Below the pieces are notes generated by a model, which did no database searches, had not been told where the DNA came from, and saw nothing but the letters and a program-made list of their open reading frames with translations. From Thauera propionica (GTDB taxonomy: Bacteria > Pseudomonadota > Gammaproteobacteria > Burkholderiales > Rhodocyclaceae): DNA of 64,000 nucleotides. The stretch covers positions 1 through 64,000 of the forward strand of contig NZ_NOIH01000013.1 in the NCBI RefSeq assembly GCF_002245655.1. The letters run 5' to 3'. Below are positions 51,878 through 62,805 of the stretch, one piece after another (the first letter of the stretch is position 1; each line of letters starts with the position of its first letter). The position numbers were made by a program, and so were the translations under genes.

Positions 51878-52555
51878 ATGAAGATCCTGATCGTCGAAGA
51901 CGAACCCAAGACCGGCGACTACCTGCGCCAGGGACTGGCCGAGGCCGGCTTCGTGGTCGACCTCGCCCGCGACGGGCTGGACGGCCTGCATCTGGCGTTG
52001 AACGGTGACTATGCGCTGGTGGTGCTGGACGTGATGCTGCCAGGGCTCGATGGCTGGGGCGTACTACAGACGCTGCGTCGCGGCGGGCGCGAGATGCCGG
52101 TGCTGTTCCTCACCGCACGCGATCAGGTCGAGGATCGGGTGCGCGGCCTGGAACTCGGGGCCGACGACTACCTCGTCAAGCCCTTCGCCTTCTCCGAACT
52201 GCTGGCGCGCGTGCGCACGCTGCTGCGCCGGGGCCGCAGCAAGGAGCCGGACGTGCTGCGCGCCGCCGACCTCGAGCTCGACCTGCTGCGCCGGCGCGTG
52301 CTGCGCGCCGGCCAGCGCATCGACCTGACCGCCAAGGAGTTCGCCCTGCTGGAACTGCTGCTGCGGCGCCAGGGCGAGGTGCTGCCGCGCTCGCTGATCG
52401 CCTCGCAGGTTTGGGACATGAACTTCGACAGCGACACCAACGTGATCGAAGTCGCCGTGCGCCGGCTGCGCGCCAAGGTCGACGACGCCTTCGAGCCCAA
52501 GCTGATCCGCACCGTGCGCGGCATGGGCTACGTGCTCGAAGTGCCGGAATGCTGA
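51878..52555 (+). CDS. cusR: Heavy-metal response regulator (CusR/CopR type)
   Basis: 225 aa. Receiver with E7-D8, phospho-acceptor D51 and [12 protein letters not shown]; winged-helix domain with [23 protein letters not shown] and [27 protein letters not shown], which is characteristic of the CusR/CopR/CzcR group. It should activate the divergent cusFCBA genes when copper or silver enters the periplasm. The stop codon overlaps the cusS start. Confidence 0.95.
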   Translation: MKILIVEDEPKTGDYLRQGLAEAGFVVDLARDGLDGLHLALNGDYALVVLDVMLPGLDGWGVLQTLRRGGREMPVLFLTARDQVEDRVRGLELGADDYLVKPFAFSELLARVRTLLRRGRSKEPDVLRAADLELDLLRRRVLRAGQRIDLTAKEFALLELLLRRQGEVLPRSLIASQVWDMNFDSDTNVIEVAVRRLRAKVDDAFEPKLIRTVRGMGYVLEVPEC

Positions 52556-53979
52556 AGATGTCACCACGCCTGTCGCTCACCGCCCGCCTCGCGCTGCTGT
52601 TCGCTCTGCTAACCGCGAGCCTGCTGATCGTCGTCGGCGTCGTGCTGGGTCGCGCGGTCGAGGCACACTTCGACGAACTCGACGCGCACGAGCTGGCCGG
52701 CAAGCTGACGCTGGTCGGCAACCTGGTGCGCGAAGCCGGTTCGGATGCCGGCCAGCACCTCGATGCGGCTTTCGCCGGCCAGGACACGGTCGGCCTGCTG
52801 CTGCGCGCTGCAGACGGGACGGTGCTGCACGCGATCCAGCCCGGCGCGTTCAAGCCCGCCCATCTCGCGGGTGCGGCGCTGATGCAGGGCGGCGAAGGCT
52901 GGGAATCGGGACCGCGCCAGTTCATCGGCCGCGAGATCGCGCTGGACGCCGGCGCCGATGCCGGCGGCGCACTGCGCGTGGCCGTGGCGCTGGACATCTC
53001 CCACCATGCGCACTTCCTCGACGAAGTGCGGCGCGGGCTGTGGCTCGGCATCTCCGGCGCCGCGCTTGTCGCCGCCCTGCTCGGCTGGTTCGCCGCGCAC
53101 CGCGGGCTCGCCCCGCTACGACGGGTGACGGCGACCGCGCGCGGCCTGTCGGCCGAACGCCTGTCCCAGCGCCTGGACGAGACCGGCGCCCCGGCCGAAG
53201 TCCGAGACCTGGTCGATGCCTTCAACGGCATGCTCGAACGGCTGGAATCCTCCTTCACCCGCCTGTCGGACTTTTCCGCCGACATCGCGCACGAACTGCG
53301 CACGCCCGTCTCCAACCTCATGACGCAGACCGAGGTCGCGTTGTCGCGCGCGCGCAGCAGCGAGGAATACCGTGAGGTGCTCGCCTCCAATCTCGAGGAG
53401 TTCGAGCGCATCGCGCGCATGGTCGGCGACATGCTGTTCCTTGCCCAGGCCGAGAACGGCCGCTTGCCGCGCCCGGTCGAGACCGTCGCGCTCGATCACG
53501 AGATCCACGCTCTGATCGAGTTCTACGAGGCGCTGGCGGAGGAACGCCAGGTGCGCATCACGCTCCATGGGGGCGCATGCGTGACCGGCGACAGGCTGAT
53601 GCTGCGGCGCGCGGTATCGAACCTGCTGTCCAACGCGCTGCGCCATACAGCGGCGGGCGGCACGATCGACATCCTGATCGAGAATGCCGTCCCCAGCGGG
53701 AACGATGCCGTCACCCTGTCGGTCTCCAATACCGGCGACACCATTCCGCCGGACCAGCTGCCGCGCATCTTCGACCGCTTCCACCGCGCCGGTGCGAACC
53801 GCGCGCGTCACGGCGAGGGCGCAGGCCTCGGGCTGGCGATCACGCGTTCGATCGTGCTAGCGCATGGCGGCGACATCGCTGCCATCTCGGCTGACGGGCT
53901 GACGCGTTTCACCATCACGTTGCCGCGCGCCACGGATGCGCGCGCCCCACTTTCCGAGTCTTCAGGAGCCTCCACATGA
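52549..53979 (+). CDS. cusS: Heavy-metal sensor histidine kinase (CusS type)
   Basis: 476 aa. Two membrane helices (about 13-35 and 160-185) enclose a periplasmic sensor domain of about 125 residues. HAMP ([21 protein letters not shown]), phospho-His in [13 protein letters not shown] and the ATPase motifs [10 protein letters not shown] and [10 protein letters not shown] follow. This is the typical CusS layout. ATG 52549 overlaps cusR by 7 nt; ATG 52558 is an alternative. Confidence 0.94.
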   Translation: MLKMSPRLSLTARLALLFALLTASLLIVVGVVLGRAVEAHFDELDAHELAGKLTLVGNLVREAGSDAGQHLDAAFAGQDTVGLLLRAADGTVLHAIQPGAFKPAHLAGAALMQGGEGWESGPRQFIGREIALDAGADAGGALRVAVALDISHHAHFLDEVRRGLWLGISGAALVAALLGWFAAHRGLAPLRRVTATARGLSAERLSQRLDETGAPAEVRDLVDAFNGMLERLESSFTRLSDFSADIAHELRTPVSNLMTQTEVALSRARSSEEYREVLASNLEEFERIARMVGDMLFLAQAENGRLPRPVETVALDHEIHALIEFYEALAEERQVRITLHGGACVTGDRLMLRRAVSNLLSNALRHTAAGGTIDILIENAVPSGNDAVTLSVSNTGDTIPPDQLPRIFDRFHRAGANRARHGEGAGLGLAITRSIVLAHGGDIAAISADGLTRFTITLPRATDARAPLSESSGAST

Positions 53980-54431
53980 AATCCCTCCGCCCGACCCTGC
54001 GCACCCTGCTGGCCGCCACGGCGATCGGCCTCGCCACCCTCGGCCACGCGACGGCAGCCGACGACGAGGTGACGATGTTCAAGGACCCCAACTGCGGCTG
54101 CTGCGGCAAGTGGGCCGAGCACATGCGCGCCAACGGCTTCAAGGTCAAGGAAGTCGCCACCGGCGAAATGGGCGCGATCAAGCGCACGGCGGGCGTGCCG
54201 CAGGCCCTGGGGTCCTGCCACACGGCCAAGGTCGGCGGCTACGTCGTCGAAGGCCACGTGCCGGCGGCCGACGTCAAGCGCATGCTGGCCGACAAGCCGG
54301 CCATCACCGGCATCTCCGCCCCCGGCATGCCGATGGGCTCGCCCGGCATGGAAGGCCCCTACCCGTCCGACCGCTACGACGTCGTGAGCTTCGACGCCGC
54401 GGGCAAGACCGCGGTGTTCGCCAGCCACTGA
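53976..54431 (+). CDS. DUF411 periplasmic protein, copper-associated
   Basis: 151 aa. Signal peptide (about 1-27, ending ATAA) followed by a DUF411 domain with the motif DPNCGCCGKWAEHM and GSCHTAKVGGYVVEGHVPA. The CGCC cysteines resemble a thioredoxin-like or metal-binding site. A late Met-rich loop (SAPGMPMGSPGMEG) could also bind Cu(I). DUF411 genes are often linked with copper resistance; the biochemical role is not established. Its start overlaps the cusS stop (ATGA), so it is made with the regulator genes rather than with the pump. Confidence 0.92.
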   Translation: MKSLRPTLRTLLAATAIGLATLGHATAADDEVTMFKDPNCGCCGKWAEHMRANGFKVKEVATGEMGAIKRTAGVPQALGSCHTAKVGGYVVEGHVPAADVKRMLADKPAITGISAPGMPMGSPGMEGPYPSDRYDVVSFDAAGKTAVFASH

Positions 54432-54453
54432 GCAGGCCGGGGCGCCGGCACGC

Positions 54454-55413
54454 TCAGTCGCCGGCCTTGAGCGTCCACAGGTGCGCGGCGACCAGCGCGC
54501 GCCACGGCGAGAACGGCGCCAGCCAGCGCTCGGCCTCGCGCTCGCCGATTCGCTCGGGAGATCCGATCAGGTGTTGCAGGCCGCGGCGCACTGCGGCGTC
54601 GCCATGCAGCGAGCCGTCCAGCCAGCCGAAGCCGCGCAGCAAGGCATAGTTGACCGTCCACGGCCCGATGCCGCGAATGGCAAGCAATCTGGCGCGGATC
54701 TCATCGACCGGCAGCGTCGATCCCGCATCCCCGTGCCGGCCCAGCTCCATCCAGTGGTCCAGCGGCAATTCGCCCTCGACCACCGCGCGGGCCAGCGCGA
54801 GCAAGGCCTCGGCCTTGGTCTGCGAGCAGCCAGCCGCGCGCAGGGCACCGGCGTCGAGCTGCAACAGACTGGAAGCGTCCGGGTAGCACATCAGGCCGCC
54901 GGAATGATGCCGGCCCACGGCCAGGATGAGCTTGCGCCGCAGCGCAACCGCCGCACCGAGGCTGACCTGCTGGCCGACGATCGCCCAGCTCAGGGCCTCG
55001 AAGGGCGTGGCCGCCTGCGGCACGCGCAGGCCGGCATTGCGTGCGAGCAGCGGCCCGAGCTGCGGATGCCCGGCATGGGCGCGCTCGAAGGTCTCGACCG
55101 GCTGGTCCAGACCCAGCATGTGGCGCACGAGTCCGGCAAGCGCGTCTTGCGCATCGCCATCACCATCGCCGGCGCGCGCCGCCGGCGCCTCGTCGATGAC
55201 GCAGCGGGCATGCACCGCGTCCCCGGTGACGCGAATCTCCAGGCAGGCGGGCCGTCCGTTCCAAACCAGCCCTTTGTCCAGCCCGGCCCCGGCATCCGAT
55301 TCGAACGTGCGCTCGGCAAGCTGCTGCGGGTCGCGGCGGTGGAACGCGAGCACGTCCGCCATGCGAAAGCCCTCGGGCAAGGGCAGGCGGCAGTGCAGCG
55401 CGTGCGCCGTCAT
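54454..55413 (-). CDS. alkA: DNA-3-methyladenine glycosylase II-like (AlkA)
   Basis: 319 aa. An N-terminal AlkA-type domain is followed by the HhH-GPD glycosylase core with ATPFEALSWAIVGQQVSLGAA and the hairpin LLAIRGIGPWTVNYALLRGFG. The conserved Asp in HGDAAVRRG is a candidate catalytic residue. It should excise alkylated bases. It converges with the DUF411 gene (22-nt gap) and its start overlaps the stop of the RlmN-like gene by 4 nt. Confidence 0.88.
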   Translation of the reverse strand: MTAHALHCRLPLPEGFRMADVLAFHRRDPQQLAERTFESDAGAGLDKGLVWNGRPACLEIRVTGDAVHARCVIDEAPAARAGDGDGDAQDALAGLVRHMLGLDQPVETFERAHAGHPQLGPLLARNAGLRVPQAATPFEALSWAIVGQQVSLGAAVALRRKLILAVGRHHSGGLMCYPDASSLLQLDAGALRAAGCSQTKAEALLALARAVVEGELPLDHWMELGRHGDAGSTLPVDEIRARLLAIRGIGPWTVNYALLRGFGWLDGSLHGDAAVRRGLQHLIGSPERIGEREAERWLAPFSPWRALVAAHLWTLKAGD

Positions 55414-56459
55414 GACTGGGCGGAGCGCTCGGCCAGCCGGCGTTCGCGCGCAACGAAGCCGATCTTGATCTCGCGGGCGCGCAGCTGCCCGCAGCCGGCG
55501 TCGACGTCCTGGCCGGCGGAGCGCCGCAGCTTGGTCAGCACGCCACGCTGATGCAGCCAGCGCGCGGCGTCGGCCGCCTTCTCCCAGCTCGGGCGGCGGA
55601 AGTCGAGCCCCTCGACGGTGTTGAACGGGATCATGTTCATCACCGCATACTTGCCGGCGAGCAGGCGGACGATGCCTTCCAGCTCGTCGGCACTGTCATT
55701 GACGCCCTCGATCAGCGTCCATTGGTACTGGATGGGATAGCCGGTGGCGCGCGCATAGGCCTCGCCCAGTTCGACCAGCGCCTCCGGCTGGATACGTTGC
55801 GCGCGCGGCAGCAGTTGCGCGCGCAACCCGGCGCGCGTGGTGTGCAGCGACAGCGCCAGCGCGGGCTTCACCCGCATCTGCGGCAGGCGCTCGAACACGC
55901 GCTCGTCACCCACCGTGGAAAACACCAGGTTCTTGTGCGGAATCGCGCCATCGGTGCCGAGCGTCTCGATCGCCTCGACGACGTTGTCGAGGTTGTGCGC
56001 CGGCTCACCCATGCCCATGAACACCACCTTGTGCACCCGGCGCAGGCTGCGCGCCAGCGCCACCTGGGCGACGATCTCGGCGCTGGCGAGTTGGCGCAGC
56101 AGGCCGTCCTTGCCGGTCATGCAGAACACGCAGCCCACCGCGCAGCCGACCTGGGTCGACACGCACAGGCCGTCGCGCGGCAGCAGCACGCTCTCCACCG
56201 TCTGACCGTCGGCCAGCTCGACCAGCAGCCGGGACGAGCCGTCCTCGCCCGGATGCTGCGAACGCAGGCGGGCGAGTCCGTCGAGCTCAGCGGTGAGCAC
56301 CGGCAGGGCCTGGCGCAATGCCAGCGGCAGGAAGTGTTCCTGCGGACGCGGGCCGCCGTCGAGCGGCAGGCGTTGCAGCCAGGCCCGCATCAGGCGGTCT
56401 TCGTGGCAGGGTTTGGCGCCCAGTTCCCGCAGGCGGGCGCGAAGGTTTTCGATGCGCAT
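55410..56459 (-). CDS. RlmN/Cfr-family radical SAM RNA methyltransferase
   Basis: 349 aa. The radical SAM motif is CAVGCVFC, inside LCVSTQVGCAVGC. VVFMGMGEPAHNLDNV binds SAM. The two methyl-transfer cysteines of RlmN (E. coli C118 and C355) have counterparts in GLCVST and DAGCGQLR, so the enzyme looks active. RlmN methylates A2503 of 23S rRNA and A37 of some tRNAs, Cfr methylates A2503 at C8; the target here is not fixed. Its pairing with alkA suggests it is a paralogue rather than the housekeeping rlmN, which usually has other neighbours. Confidence 0.87.
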   Translation of the reverse strand: MRIENLRARLRELGAKPCHEDRLMRAWLQRLPLDGGPRPQEHFLPLALRQALPVLTAELDGLARLRSQHPGEDGSSRLLVELADGQTVESVLLPRDGLCVSTQVGCAVGCVFCMTGKDGLLRQLASAEIVAQVALARSLRRVHKVVFMGMGEPAHNLDNVVEAIETLGTDGAIPHKNLVFSTVGDERVFERLPQMRVKPALALSLHTTRAGLRAQLLPRAQRIQPEALVELGEAYARATGYPIQYQWTLIEGVNDSADELEGIVRLLAGKYAVMNMIPFNTVEGLDFRRPSWEKAADAARWLHQRGVLTKLRRSAGQDVDAGCGQLRAREIKIGFVARERRLAERSAQS

Positions 56460-56540
56460 GGGGCCGGCATCCTAGCACCCGCAGGCGGGCGCGTCAGTGG
56501 TCGGACGCGGTGGTCGGATGCGGAAAGCCGGCCCTCACGC

Positions 56541-56900
56541 TCAGCGTTTCACGTACAGGCCCTGCTGCGCACCGTACCAGGCGGCCAGGTCGGCCATGTC
56601 CTGCTTCGACAGAGGCTCGACCTGCGCCGCCATGATCGGGTTCTTGCGCTTGCCGGCCTTGTAGTCGAGCAGCGCCTGCAGCAGGTAGTCCGGGTGCTGG
56701 CCGCCGATGCGCGGGAAGGCCGGCGTCGGGCTGTTGCCATCAGCGCCGTGGCAGGCGGCACAGACCTCGGACTTCTGCTTGCCGCGTATCGGGTCGCCCG
56801 CGGCCTGCGCCGGCGCGAGAACCGCCGCCATGGCCGCAACGACGAGGCCGCGCACCAGGCGCGGAGACAGGAACAACGAGGACAGTCGATCGAATCGCAT
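56541..56900 (-). CDS. Periplasmic class I cytochrome c (copy 1)
   Basis: 119 aa. Signal peptide (about 1-34, ending AQAA) and a single heme-binding CAACH at 47-51. The likely axial Met lies in KNPIMAAQVEPLS. The pattern GGQHPDYLLQALLDYKAGKR is typical of small c553/c4-like cytochromes that carry electrons in the periplasm. It lies 11 nt downstream of a second cytochrome of similar sequence. Confidence 0.92.
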   Translation of the reverse strand: MRFDRLSSLFLSPRLVRGLVVAAMAAVLAPAQAAGDPIRGKQKSEVCAACHGADGNSPTPAFPRIGGQHPDYLLQALLDYKAGKRKNPIMAAQVEPLSKQDMADLAAWYGAQQGLYVKR

Positions 56901-56911
56901 GGCTCGTCCCC

Positions 56912-57232
56912 TCAGCGCGCGGCGCTGTAATACGCCGCCAGGTCGGCCATGTCCTGCTCGGACAGTCCCCCGGCAACGCCCTGCATGGTCGGATGGCTGC
57001 GTTCGCCGGCTTTGTAGGCCTGCAGTGCAGCGACGATGTACTCCGGATGCTGGCCTCCCAGCTTGGGCACCGAATAGACCTGTGGAAACGTGGTGCGATA
57101 GCCTTCGATGCCATGACAACCGATGCACATCGAGATCTTGCCCTTCGCCGCCTCGGCGTCGCCCTCGACTGCCAGCGCGGGCCAGGCCGAAACCGCCAGC
57201 ACCAGACCGCAAACCAGATATCGTCCCTGCAT
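56912..57232 (-). CDS. Periplasmic class I cytochrome c (copy 2)
   Basis: 106 aa. Signal peptide (about 1-22) and heme motif CIGCH at 36-40, with the axial Met in SHPTMQGVAGGLS. GGQHPEYIVAALQAYKAGER is nearly shared with copy 1, suggesting tandem duplication. GGAGGAG precedes ATG 57232; the frame extends upstream but without a signal-peptide match. First gene of the pair, divergent from moxR. Confidence 0.92.
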   Translation of the reverse strand: MQGRYLVCGLVLAVSAWPALAVEGDAEAAKGKISMCIGCHGIEGYRTTFPQVYSVPKLGGQHPEYIVAALQAYKAGERSHPTMQGVAGGLSEQDMADLAAYYSAAR

Positions 57233-57361
57233 GTTGACTCCTCCGTTGGGGGGATGCTGCACAAGCCGTTGTCGATAGGGTCCGCCCCAGCTCGGGCAAT
57301 CGCTATTCATCGTGCTTAGCCCTGGCGCGGTCGTTTCGCCGGTTTTCCGTAACGCTAGCCG

Positions 57362-57367
57362 TATAAT
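57362..57367 (+). promoter_or_regulatory. -10 box of the moxR gene
   Basis: A perfect TATAAT lies 35 nt before the moxR-type start codon in an AT-rich stretch. No good -35 hexamer is present at 16-18 bp, so an activator may be needed. AGAGGA, the ribosome binding site, follows before ATG 57397. Confidence 0.55.
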
Positions 57368-57396
57368 CATTCGTAAATAAATCAGAGGATTCCCGA

Positions 57397-58248
<852 letters not shown>

Positions 58249-58262
58249 CGCCGCGCAAGCGC

Positions 58263-59648
58263 ATGTTCAAGGCCCTTTTCGACTGGCTGTCCGGACGTCG
58301 CCGCCCCACCCCGCAACAGCTGGCACCGGCCGCGGGGCCGGCGGACTTCGAGCAGCTCAACCGCGACGCGCCGCTGCGCGATACCGCCGTCGGCGAGAAC
58401 GCGCCAACGAGCAATGCCACCTTTCTGTGCCGCGAAGCGGTGCTCGGCCGTGATCAGCGCATCGCCGGCTACCAGTTCATGCTGCAGGAGAGCACGCGCA
58501 ACCGCATCCACCACAGCAGCCGCCGCATCCACCACCTCTACGCGGAAGTGCTGGTGCGCAGCCTGATCGGGGCGGACATCGGCCGCTTGCTCGGGCACCG
58601 CCGCGCCTTCCTCGAGGTTCCGGACTCCTTCCTCGGCCATCCCTGCCTCGACGAACTGCCGGCCAGCCAGGTAGTGCTGATCGCCGCGCCGCATCACGAG
58701 GAAGGCTGCGTGCCATCCGAAACGCTGCTTCCGGTCATCGAGGCACTCAAGCAGCGCGGTTTCGGCTTCGGCCTGCCCGATCCGCTGGTGACACCCGAAT
58801 ACGGTCCGCTGCTGCCGCTGGCCGACGTGGTCGTCGTGCGTGCGCCCGCGCTGGATGCGCGGCGCGGCCTGCAGCTGAGCGGTCTCATCAGCCAGCATGC
58901 GCCGCACGCCCGCCTGTTCACGCGCGACGTTCCCTCGCTCGAGGATTTCCGCTTCGCTTTCAAGCTAGGCGCTGCATTGTTCCAGGGCCCCTTCATCACC
59001 AGCCGCGAGGACTGGAGCGAACACGAGCTCGGCCCCGACAGCCTGCGCATCGCAGCGCTCATCGGGCGCCTGCGCCACGACGCCGAGACTCGCGAACTGG
59101 CCGCTCTGCTCAAGGAAGACGGTGCGCTTTCGCTGCGCCTGCTGCGCTACGTCAATTCCGCCGCCAATGCGTTGCCGACACCGATCTCGTCCATCGAGCA
59201 CGCACTGGCAATGCTCGGCCAGGAGCGCCTGTACCGCTGGCTGGTGCTGCTCGCCTGCAGCACCGACGGCCGCAATGCGCGCGCCGCGGCGGCGCTGGAA
59301 ACCGCACTCATCCGCGCCCACCTGATGGAACTGCTCGGCCACGATTTCCCGCAACTGAAGGCCGACGCCCTGTTCCTCGTCGGCCTGCTCTCGCTCGCCG
59401 ACGTGATCATGCAGGTGCCGCTGGAAAAGGTGCTCGCTCCGCTCGCGCTGGATCCCGACATCGAGGCGGCGTTACGACGCGGCGAGGGCCCGTTGTTCCC
59501 GCTGCTCGAACTCGCCATCGCCTGCGAACGGGGCGACACCGACCCCAGCCGCCTGCATGCCCTCGCCGACGCGCGCGGCATTTCGGCGCAGCGTGCCTCG
59601 GACTGCCACCTCAAGGCCATGCTGTGGGCCATCGAACTCGACATCTGA
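58263..59648 (+). CDS. EAL-like/HDOD domain signalling protein
   Basis: 461 aa. The N-terminal half (about 50-240) resembles a degenerate EAL domain (CREAVLGRDQRIAGYQFML, RRAFLEVPDSFL), but no ExLxR catalytic signature is visible, so phosphodiesterase activity is unlikely. The C-terminal half is an HDOD domain (LLKEDGALSLRLLRYVNSAANALPTPISSIEHALAMLG). Such YuxH-like proteins are regulators of poorly known function. It lies between the moxR and VWA genes, 14 nt after the first and 22 nt before the second. No good Shine-Dalgarno is seen. Confidence 0.87.
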   Translation: MFKALFDWLSGRRRPTPQQLAPAAGPADFEQLNRDAPLRDTAVGENAPTSNATFLCREAVLGRDQRIAGYQFMLQESTRNRIHHSSRRIHHLYAEVLVRSLIGADIGRLLGHRRAFLEVPDSFLGHPCLDELPASQVVLIAAPHHEEGCVPSETLLPVIEALKQRGFGFGLPDPLVTPEYGPLLPLADVVVVRAPALDARRGLQLSGLISQHAPHARLFTRDVPSLEDFRFAFKLGAALFQGPFITSREDWSEHELGPDSLRIAALIGRLRHDAETRELAALLKEDGALSLRLLRYVNSAANALPTPISSIEHALAMLGQERLYRWLVLLACSTDGRNARAAAALETALIRAHLMELLGHDFPQLKADALFLVGLLSLADVIMQVPLEKVLAPLALDPDIEAALRRGEGPLFPLLELAIACERGDTDPSRLHALADARGISAQRASDCHLKAMLWAIELDI

Positions 59649-59670
59649 GCCCGGCCCGGGAGCCTCGACG

Positions 59671-60849
59671 ATGCTGATCGACTTCTTCCTGCACCTCAAG
59701 GCACGCAAGCTGCCGGTGTCAACGCGCGAGTTCCTGACCCTGCTCGAGGCGCTGCAGGCGCACGTCTGCGGCCCGTCCATCGACGATTTCTACATGCTGG
59801 CGCGGGCCTGCCTGGTCAAGGACGAATCGCTCTACGATCGCTTCGACCAGGCCTTCGGCGAGTACTTCAAGGGCGTGACCGAGATTCCCGGCCTCGACGC
59901 CGAGATCCCGGAGGAGTGGCTGCGCGCGATGGCGCGGAAACACCTGACGCCCGAGGAGCGCGCAAAGCTGGAAAAGCTTGGCTGGGACAAGCTGATGGAC
60001 GAGTTCCGCAAGCGCCTCGCGGAGCAGAAGGGACGCCACCAGGGCGGCAACAAGTGGATCGGCACCGGCGGCAGCTCGCCCTTCGGCAACAACGGCACCC
60101 ACCCGGAAGGCATCCGCATCGGGGGCGAATCGGCCGGCAACCGCACGGCGGTCAAGGTGTGGGACAAACGCGAGTTCCGCAACCTGGACGACTCGGTGGA
60201 GCTGGGCACGCGCAACATCAAGGTCGCCCTGCGCCGGCTGCGCCGCTTCGCCCGCCAGGGCGCGGCCGAGGAGCTCGACCTCGACGGCACCATCGCCGCC
60301 ACCGCGCGCAACGCCGGCTGGCTGGACCTGCTGATGCGCCCGGAGCGCCACAACGCGGTGAAGGTGCTGCTGTTCCTCGACGTCGGCGGCTCGATGGACG
60401 ACCACATCAAGGTGTGCGAGGAACTGTTCTCGGCCTGCCGGCTGGAGTTCAAGCACCTCGAGTACTTCTATTTCCACAACTGCGTGTATGAGGGCGTGTG
60501 GCGCGACAACCGGCGGCGCCATGCCGAACGCACGCCGGTGTTCGACGTCATCCACAAGTACGGACCGGACTACAAGCTGATCTTCGTCGGCGACGCGACC
60601 ATGAGCCCGTACGAGGTCCTGCACCCGCACGGCTCGGTCGAGCACATGAACGCCGAGGCCGGTGCCACCTGGCTGCGCCGCCTGCTCGACGCCTACCCGG
60701 CCGCGGCCTGGCTCAACCCCGAACCCGAGCGCCTGTGGGACTACCGCAAGTCCATCGAGCTGATCCGCGAGATCATGGGCGATCGAATGTACCCGATGAC
60801 GCTCGACGGCCTCGCTCGGGCGATGCAGGGCCTGTCGAAGAAGCACTGA
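59671..60849 (+). CDS. CoxE-like VWA domain protein
   Basis: 392 aa. The C-terminal half carries a VWA/CoxE domain with a MIDAS-like loop LFLDVGGSMDDH and FVGDATMSPYE. The first serine of the canonical DxSxS is Gly here, as in relatives. FFLHLKARKLPVSTREFLTLLEAL starts the family N-terminal region. Paired with the MoxR ATPase it probably forms a chaperone for a metalloenzyme or membrane complex. GGAG precedes ATG 59671. Last gene of the moxR operon. Confidence 0.9.
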   Translation: MLIDFFLHLKARKLPVSTREFLTLLEALQAHVCGPSIDDFYMLARACLVKDESLYDRFDQAFGEYFKGVTEIPGLDAEIPEEWLRAMARKHLTPEERAKLEKLGWDKLMDEFRKRLAEQKGRHQGGNKWIGTGGSSPFGNNGTHPEGIRIGGESAGNRTAVKVWDKREFRNLDDSVELGTRNIKVALRRLRRFARQGAAEELDLDGTIAATARNAGWLDLLMRPERHNAVKVLLFLDVGGSMDDHIKVCEELFSACRLEFKHLEYFYFHNCVYEGVWRDNRRRHAERTPVFDVIHKYGPDYKLIFVGDATMSPYEVLHPHGSVEHMNAEAGATWLRRLLDAYPAAAWLNPEPERLWDYRKSIELIREIMGDRMYPMTLDGLARAMQGLSKKH

Positions 60850-60880
60850 GGGCAGCGGGCCGCGCCGCCCGTGTCCGACC

Positions 60881-62059
60881 TCAGCGGCGCAGCAACAGCG
60901 CCCAGGTCGCCAGGCTGAACAGCATCCCGCCCGCCACCGTCAGCGCCAGCGGCGTCGCGCTGGCCTGCACGCCATGGCCGACGATCATGCCCGCGCCGGC
61001 GCCGAGCCCCATCTGCACGAAGCCCATCAGCGAGGCCGCCGCCCCGGCCATCTTTGGGTAGCCCGCCAGCCCCAGCGCCGTCGCATTGGGCATCACCAGG
61101 CCGATGGCCATCGTCACGCCCCACATCGGCCCCATTATGGCGGCCGGGTGATTCACGCCCGCGAGCGCGAGGCCGGCCATCAGCAGGCCGCAGGCCGCAC
61201 CGAGGAGGACGCCGCTGCGGATCATCCACCCCGCCCCCAAGCGGCGCGACAGCCGCGCGGACAGCACGGTGCCGACCATGAAGCCGGTGACGTTGGCACC
61301 GAAGGCAAAGCCCATCTGCTGCGGCGACATGCCGTAAAGCTCGATGTAGACGAAGGGCGAGCCCGAGATGAAGGCAAACAAGGCCGCAAAGGCGCCGCAG
61401 CCGGTCAGTAGTGCGCCGCGATACACGCGGTCGGCCAGCAGCACGCCGTAGTTCGCCACCATGCGCGACGGCTGCATCGCCTGCGGATCGGGGTGGCGGT
61501 TGGTCTCCTTCAGGACTGTCCACACCATGGCCGTCAGCACCAGGCCATAGCCGGTCAGGGTGATGAAGGTCGAGCGCCAGCCGAAGGATGCGCTCAACCA
61601 GCCGCCAAGGATGGGCGCCGCGAGCGGCGCCAGCGCCGTCGCCGTCGCCACGTGCGACAGCACGCGCGCCGCCTCGTGCGGACCATACACGTCGCGCACC
61701 ACCGCGCGCCCCAGCACCGGCCCCACACAGGCGCCAAAGGCCTGCACCAGCCGCGCCGCCACCAGGGTCTCGATCGTCGGCGCCACCGCGCAGGCCGCCG
61801 AGGACAGCACGAATACCGCCATGCCCCACAGCATCACCGGCCGTCGCCCGAAGCGGTCGGACAACGGACCGATCAGCAACTGCCCGAAACCGAAGCCGAG
61901 CAGGTAGACCGACAGCGTGAGCTGCGCCCCGGCCGTGTCCGTGCCCAGCGCCCGCGCAATGGCCGGCAGCGCCGGCAGGTAGAAATCGGTCGACAACGGA
62001 CCGAGGGAAGTCAGCGCGACGATGAGGACGGCGAGCAGGACGCTGTGCTGTACGGGCAT
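60881..62059 (-). CDS. Bcr/CflA-type MFS drug efflux transporter
   Basis: 392 aa with twelve membrane helices. [29 protein letters not shown] (MFS loop 2-3) and [21 protein letters not shown] are Bcr/CflA signatures of proton-driven drug export. The substrate is unknown. It converges with the VWA gene (31-nt gap) and is 10 nt after the YkgJ-type gene, with which it may be cotranscribed. Confidence 0.92.
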   Translation of the reverse strand: MPVQHSVLLAVLIVALTSLGPLSTDFYLPALPAIARALGTDTAGAQLTLSVYLLGFGFGQLLIGPLSDRFGRRPVMLWGMAVFVLSSAACAVAPTIETLVAARLVQAFGACVGPVLGRAVVRDVYGPHEAARVLSHVATATALAPLAAPILGGWLSASFGWRSTFITLTGYGLVLTAMVWTVLKETNRHPDPQAMQPSRMVANYGVLLADRVYRGALLTGCGAFAALFAFISGSPFVYIELYGMSPQQMGFAFGANVTGFMVGTVLSARLSRRLGAGWMIRSGVLLGAACGLLMAGLALAGVNHPAAIMGPMWGVTMAIGLVMPNATALGLAGYPKMAGAAASLMGFVQMGLGAGAGMIVGHGVQASATPLALTVAGGMLFSLATWALLLRR

Positions 62060-62069
62060 GAAGATCGAT

Positions 62070-62570
62070 TCAGAAGGTGAGCGCGAACCACTCGGTCAGG
62101 CTGCGTGTTTCGCCGCTCGCCGCGAGCGCGCGATCGATGACGTCCTGGTTGCCCCACACGACGTCGGCCAGCTCGCCCTGCGCCACGCGCGCCTCGATGT
62201 CGCTGCAGTAAAGCCCCAGCTCGCGCTGCACGTAGAAGCCGTAGGTGCGGCAGGCCACGGGTCGGTGTGCATAGACCGGGCAGGCACCGGTTGCGCGGTC
62301 GAGCATCGGGCACACGATCGGCACAGTCGCGCCCCGGGCCAGGGTGCCGACCTCGTCCCGGATCGTCAGCAGGCGCTGCGGATCGAGCCCCCGCAAGCCC
62401 TCCTTCAGCAGCGCCCATTCCGCGGCCGTCAGACGCGGCACGTCGGCGAGCCGACGGCAGCAGGTATCGCAGCCCTTGCTGCAGGGCCAGTCCGGACGCG
62501 CATCGCGTATCGCGCCGACACGGGTGTCGACATCGGCATGGAGACGAAACAGCGGGGATGAGTCGGACAT
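62070..62570 (-). CDS. YkgJ-family cysteine-cluster protein
   Basis: 166 aa. The motif [11 protein letters not shown], with later cysteines in [23 protein letters not shown] and YCSD, marks the YkgJ family (zinc- or iron-chelating, function unknown). It may bind an iron-sulfur or zinc cluster. ATG 62570 begins [15 protein letters not shown]; the open frame extends upstream without family similarity. It precedes the MFS gene. Confidence 0.88.
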   Translation of the reverse strand: MSDSSPLFRLHADVDTRVGAIRDARPDWPCSKGCDTCCRRLADVPRLTAAEWALLKEGLRGLDPQRLLTIRDEVGTLARGATVPIVCPMLDRATGACPVYAHRPVACRTYGFYVQRELGLYCSDIEARVAQGELADVVWGNQDVIDRALAASGETRSLTEWFALTF

Positions 62571-62805
62571 GGCACGGATGATGAGGGAATGGCCAGGCAT
62601 CGGACGAAGCACGTCCGAGGCCGAAAGGCGATGGCCGGGCATTGTAGCGCGCCGGACCGGGCGGCTTTTTATGCGTGCATGTGCTGCAACGCACAACAGA
62701 GCCATGCTCCTCAAGTAGAATGCCAGCTCCCGCCGCAACGCCCCGAATTGGGCAGCCTCTCCGCCGCCCGCTGCCGTGGCATCGTCCAGGAAAGACCAGA
62801 CCCGA

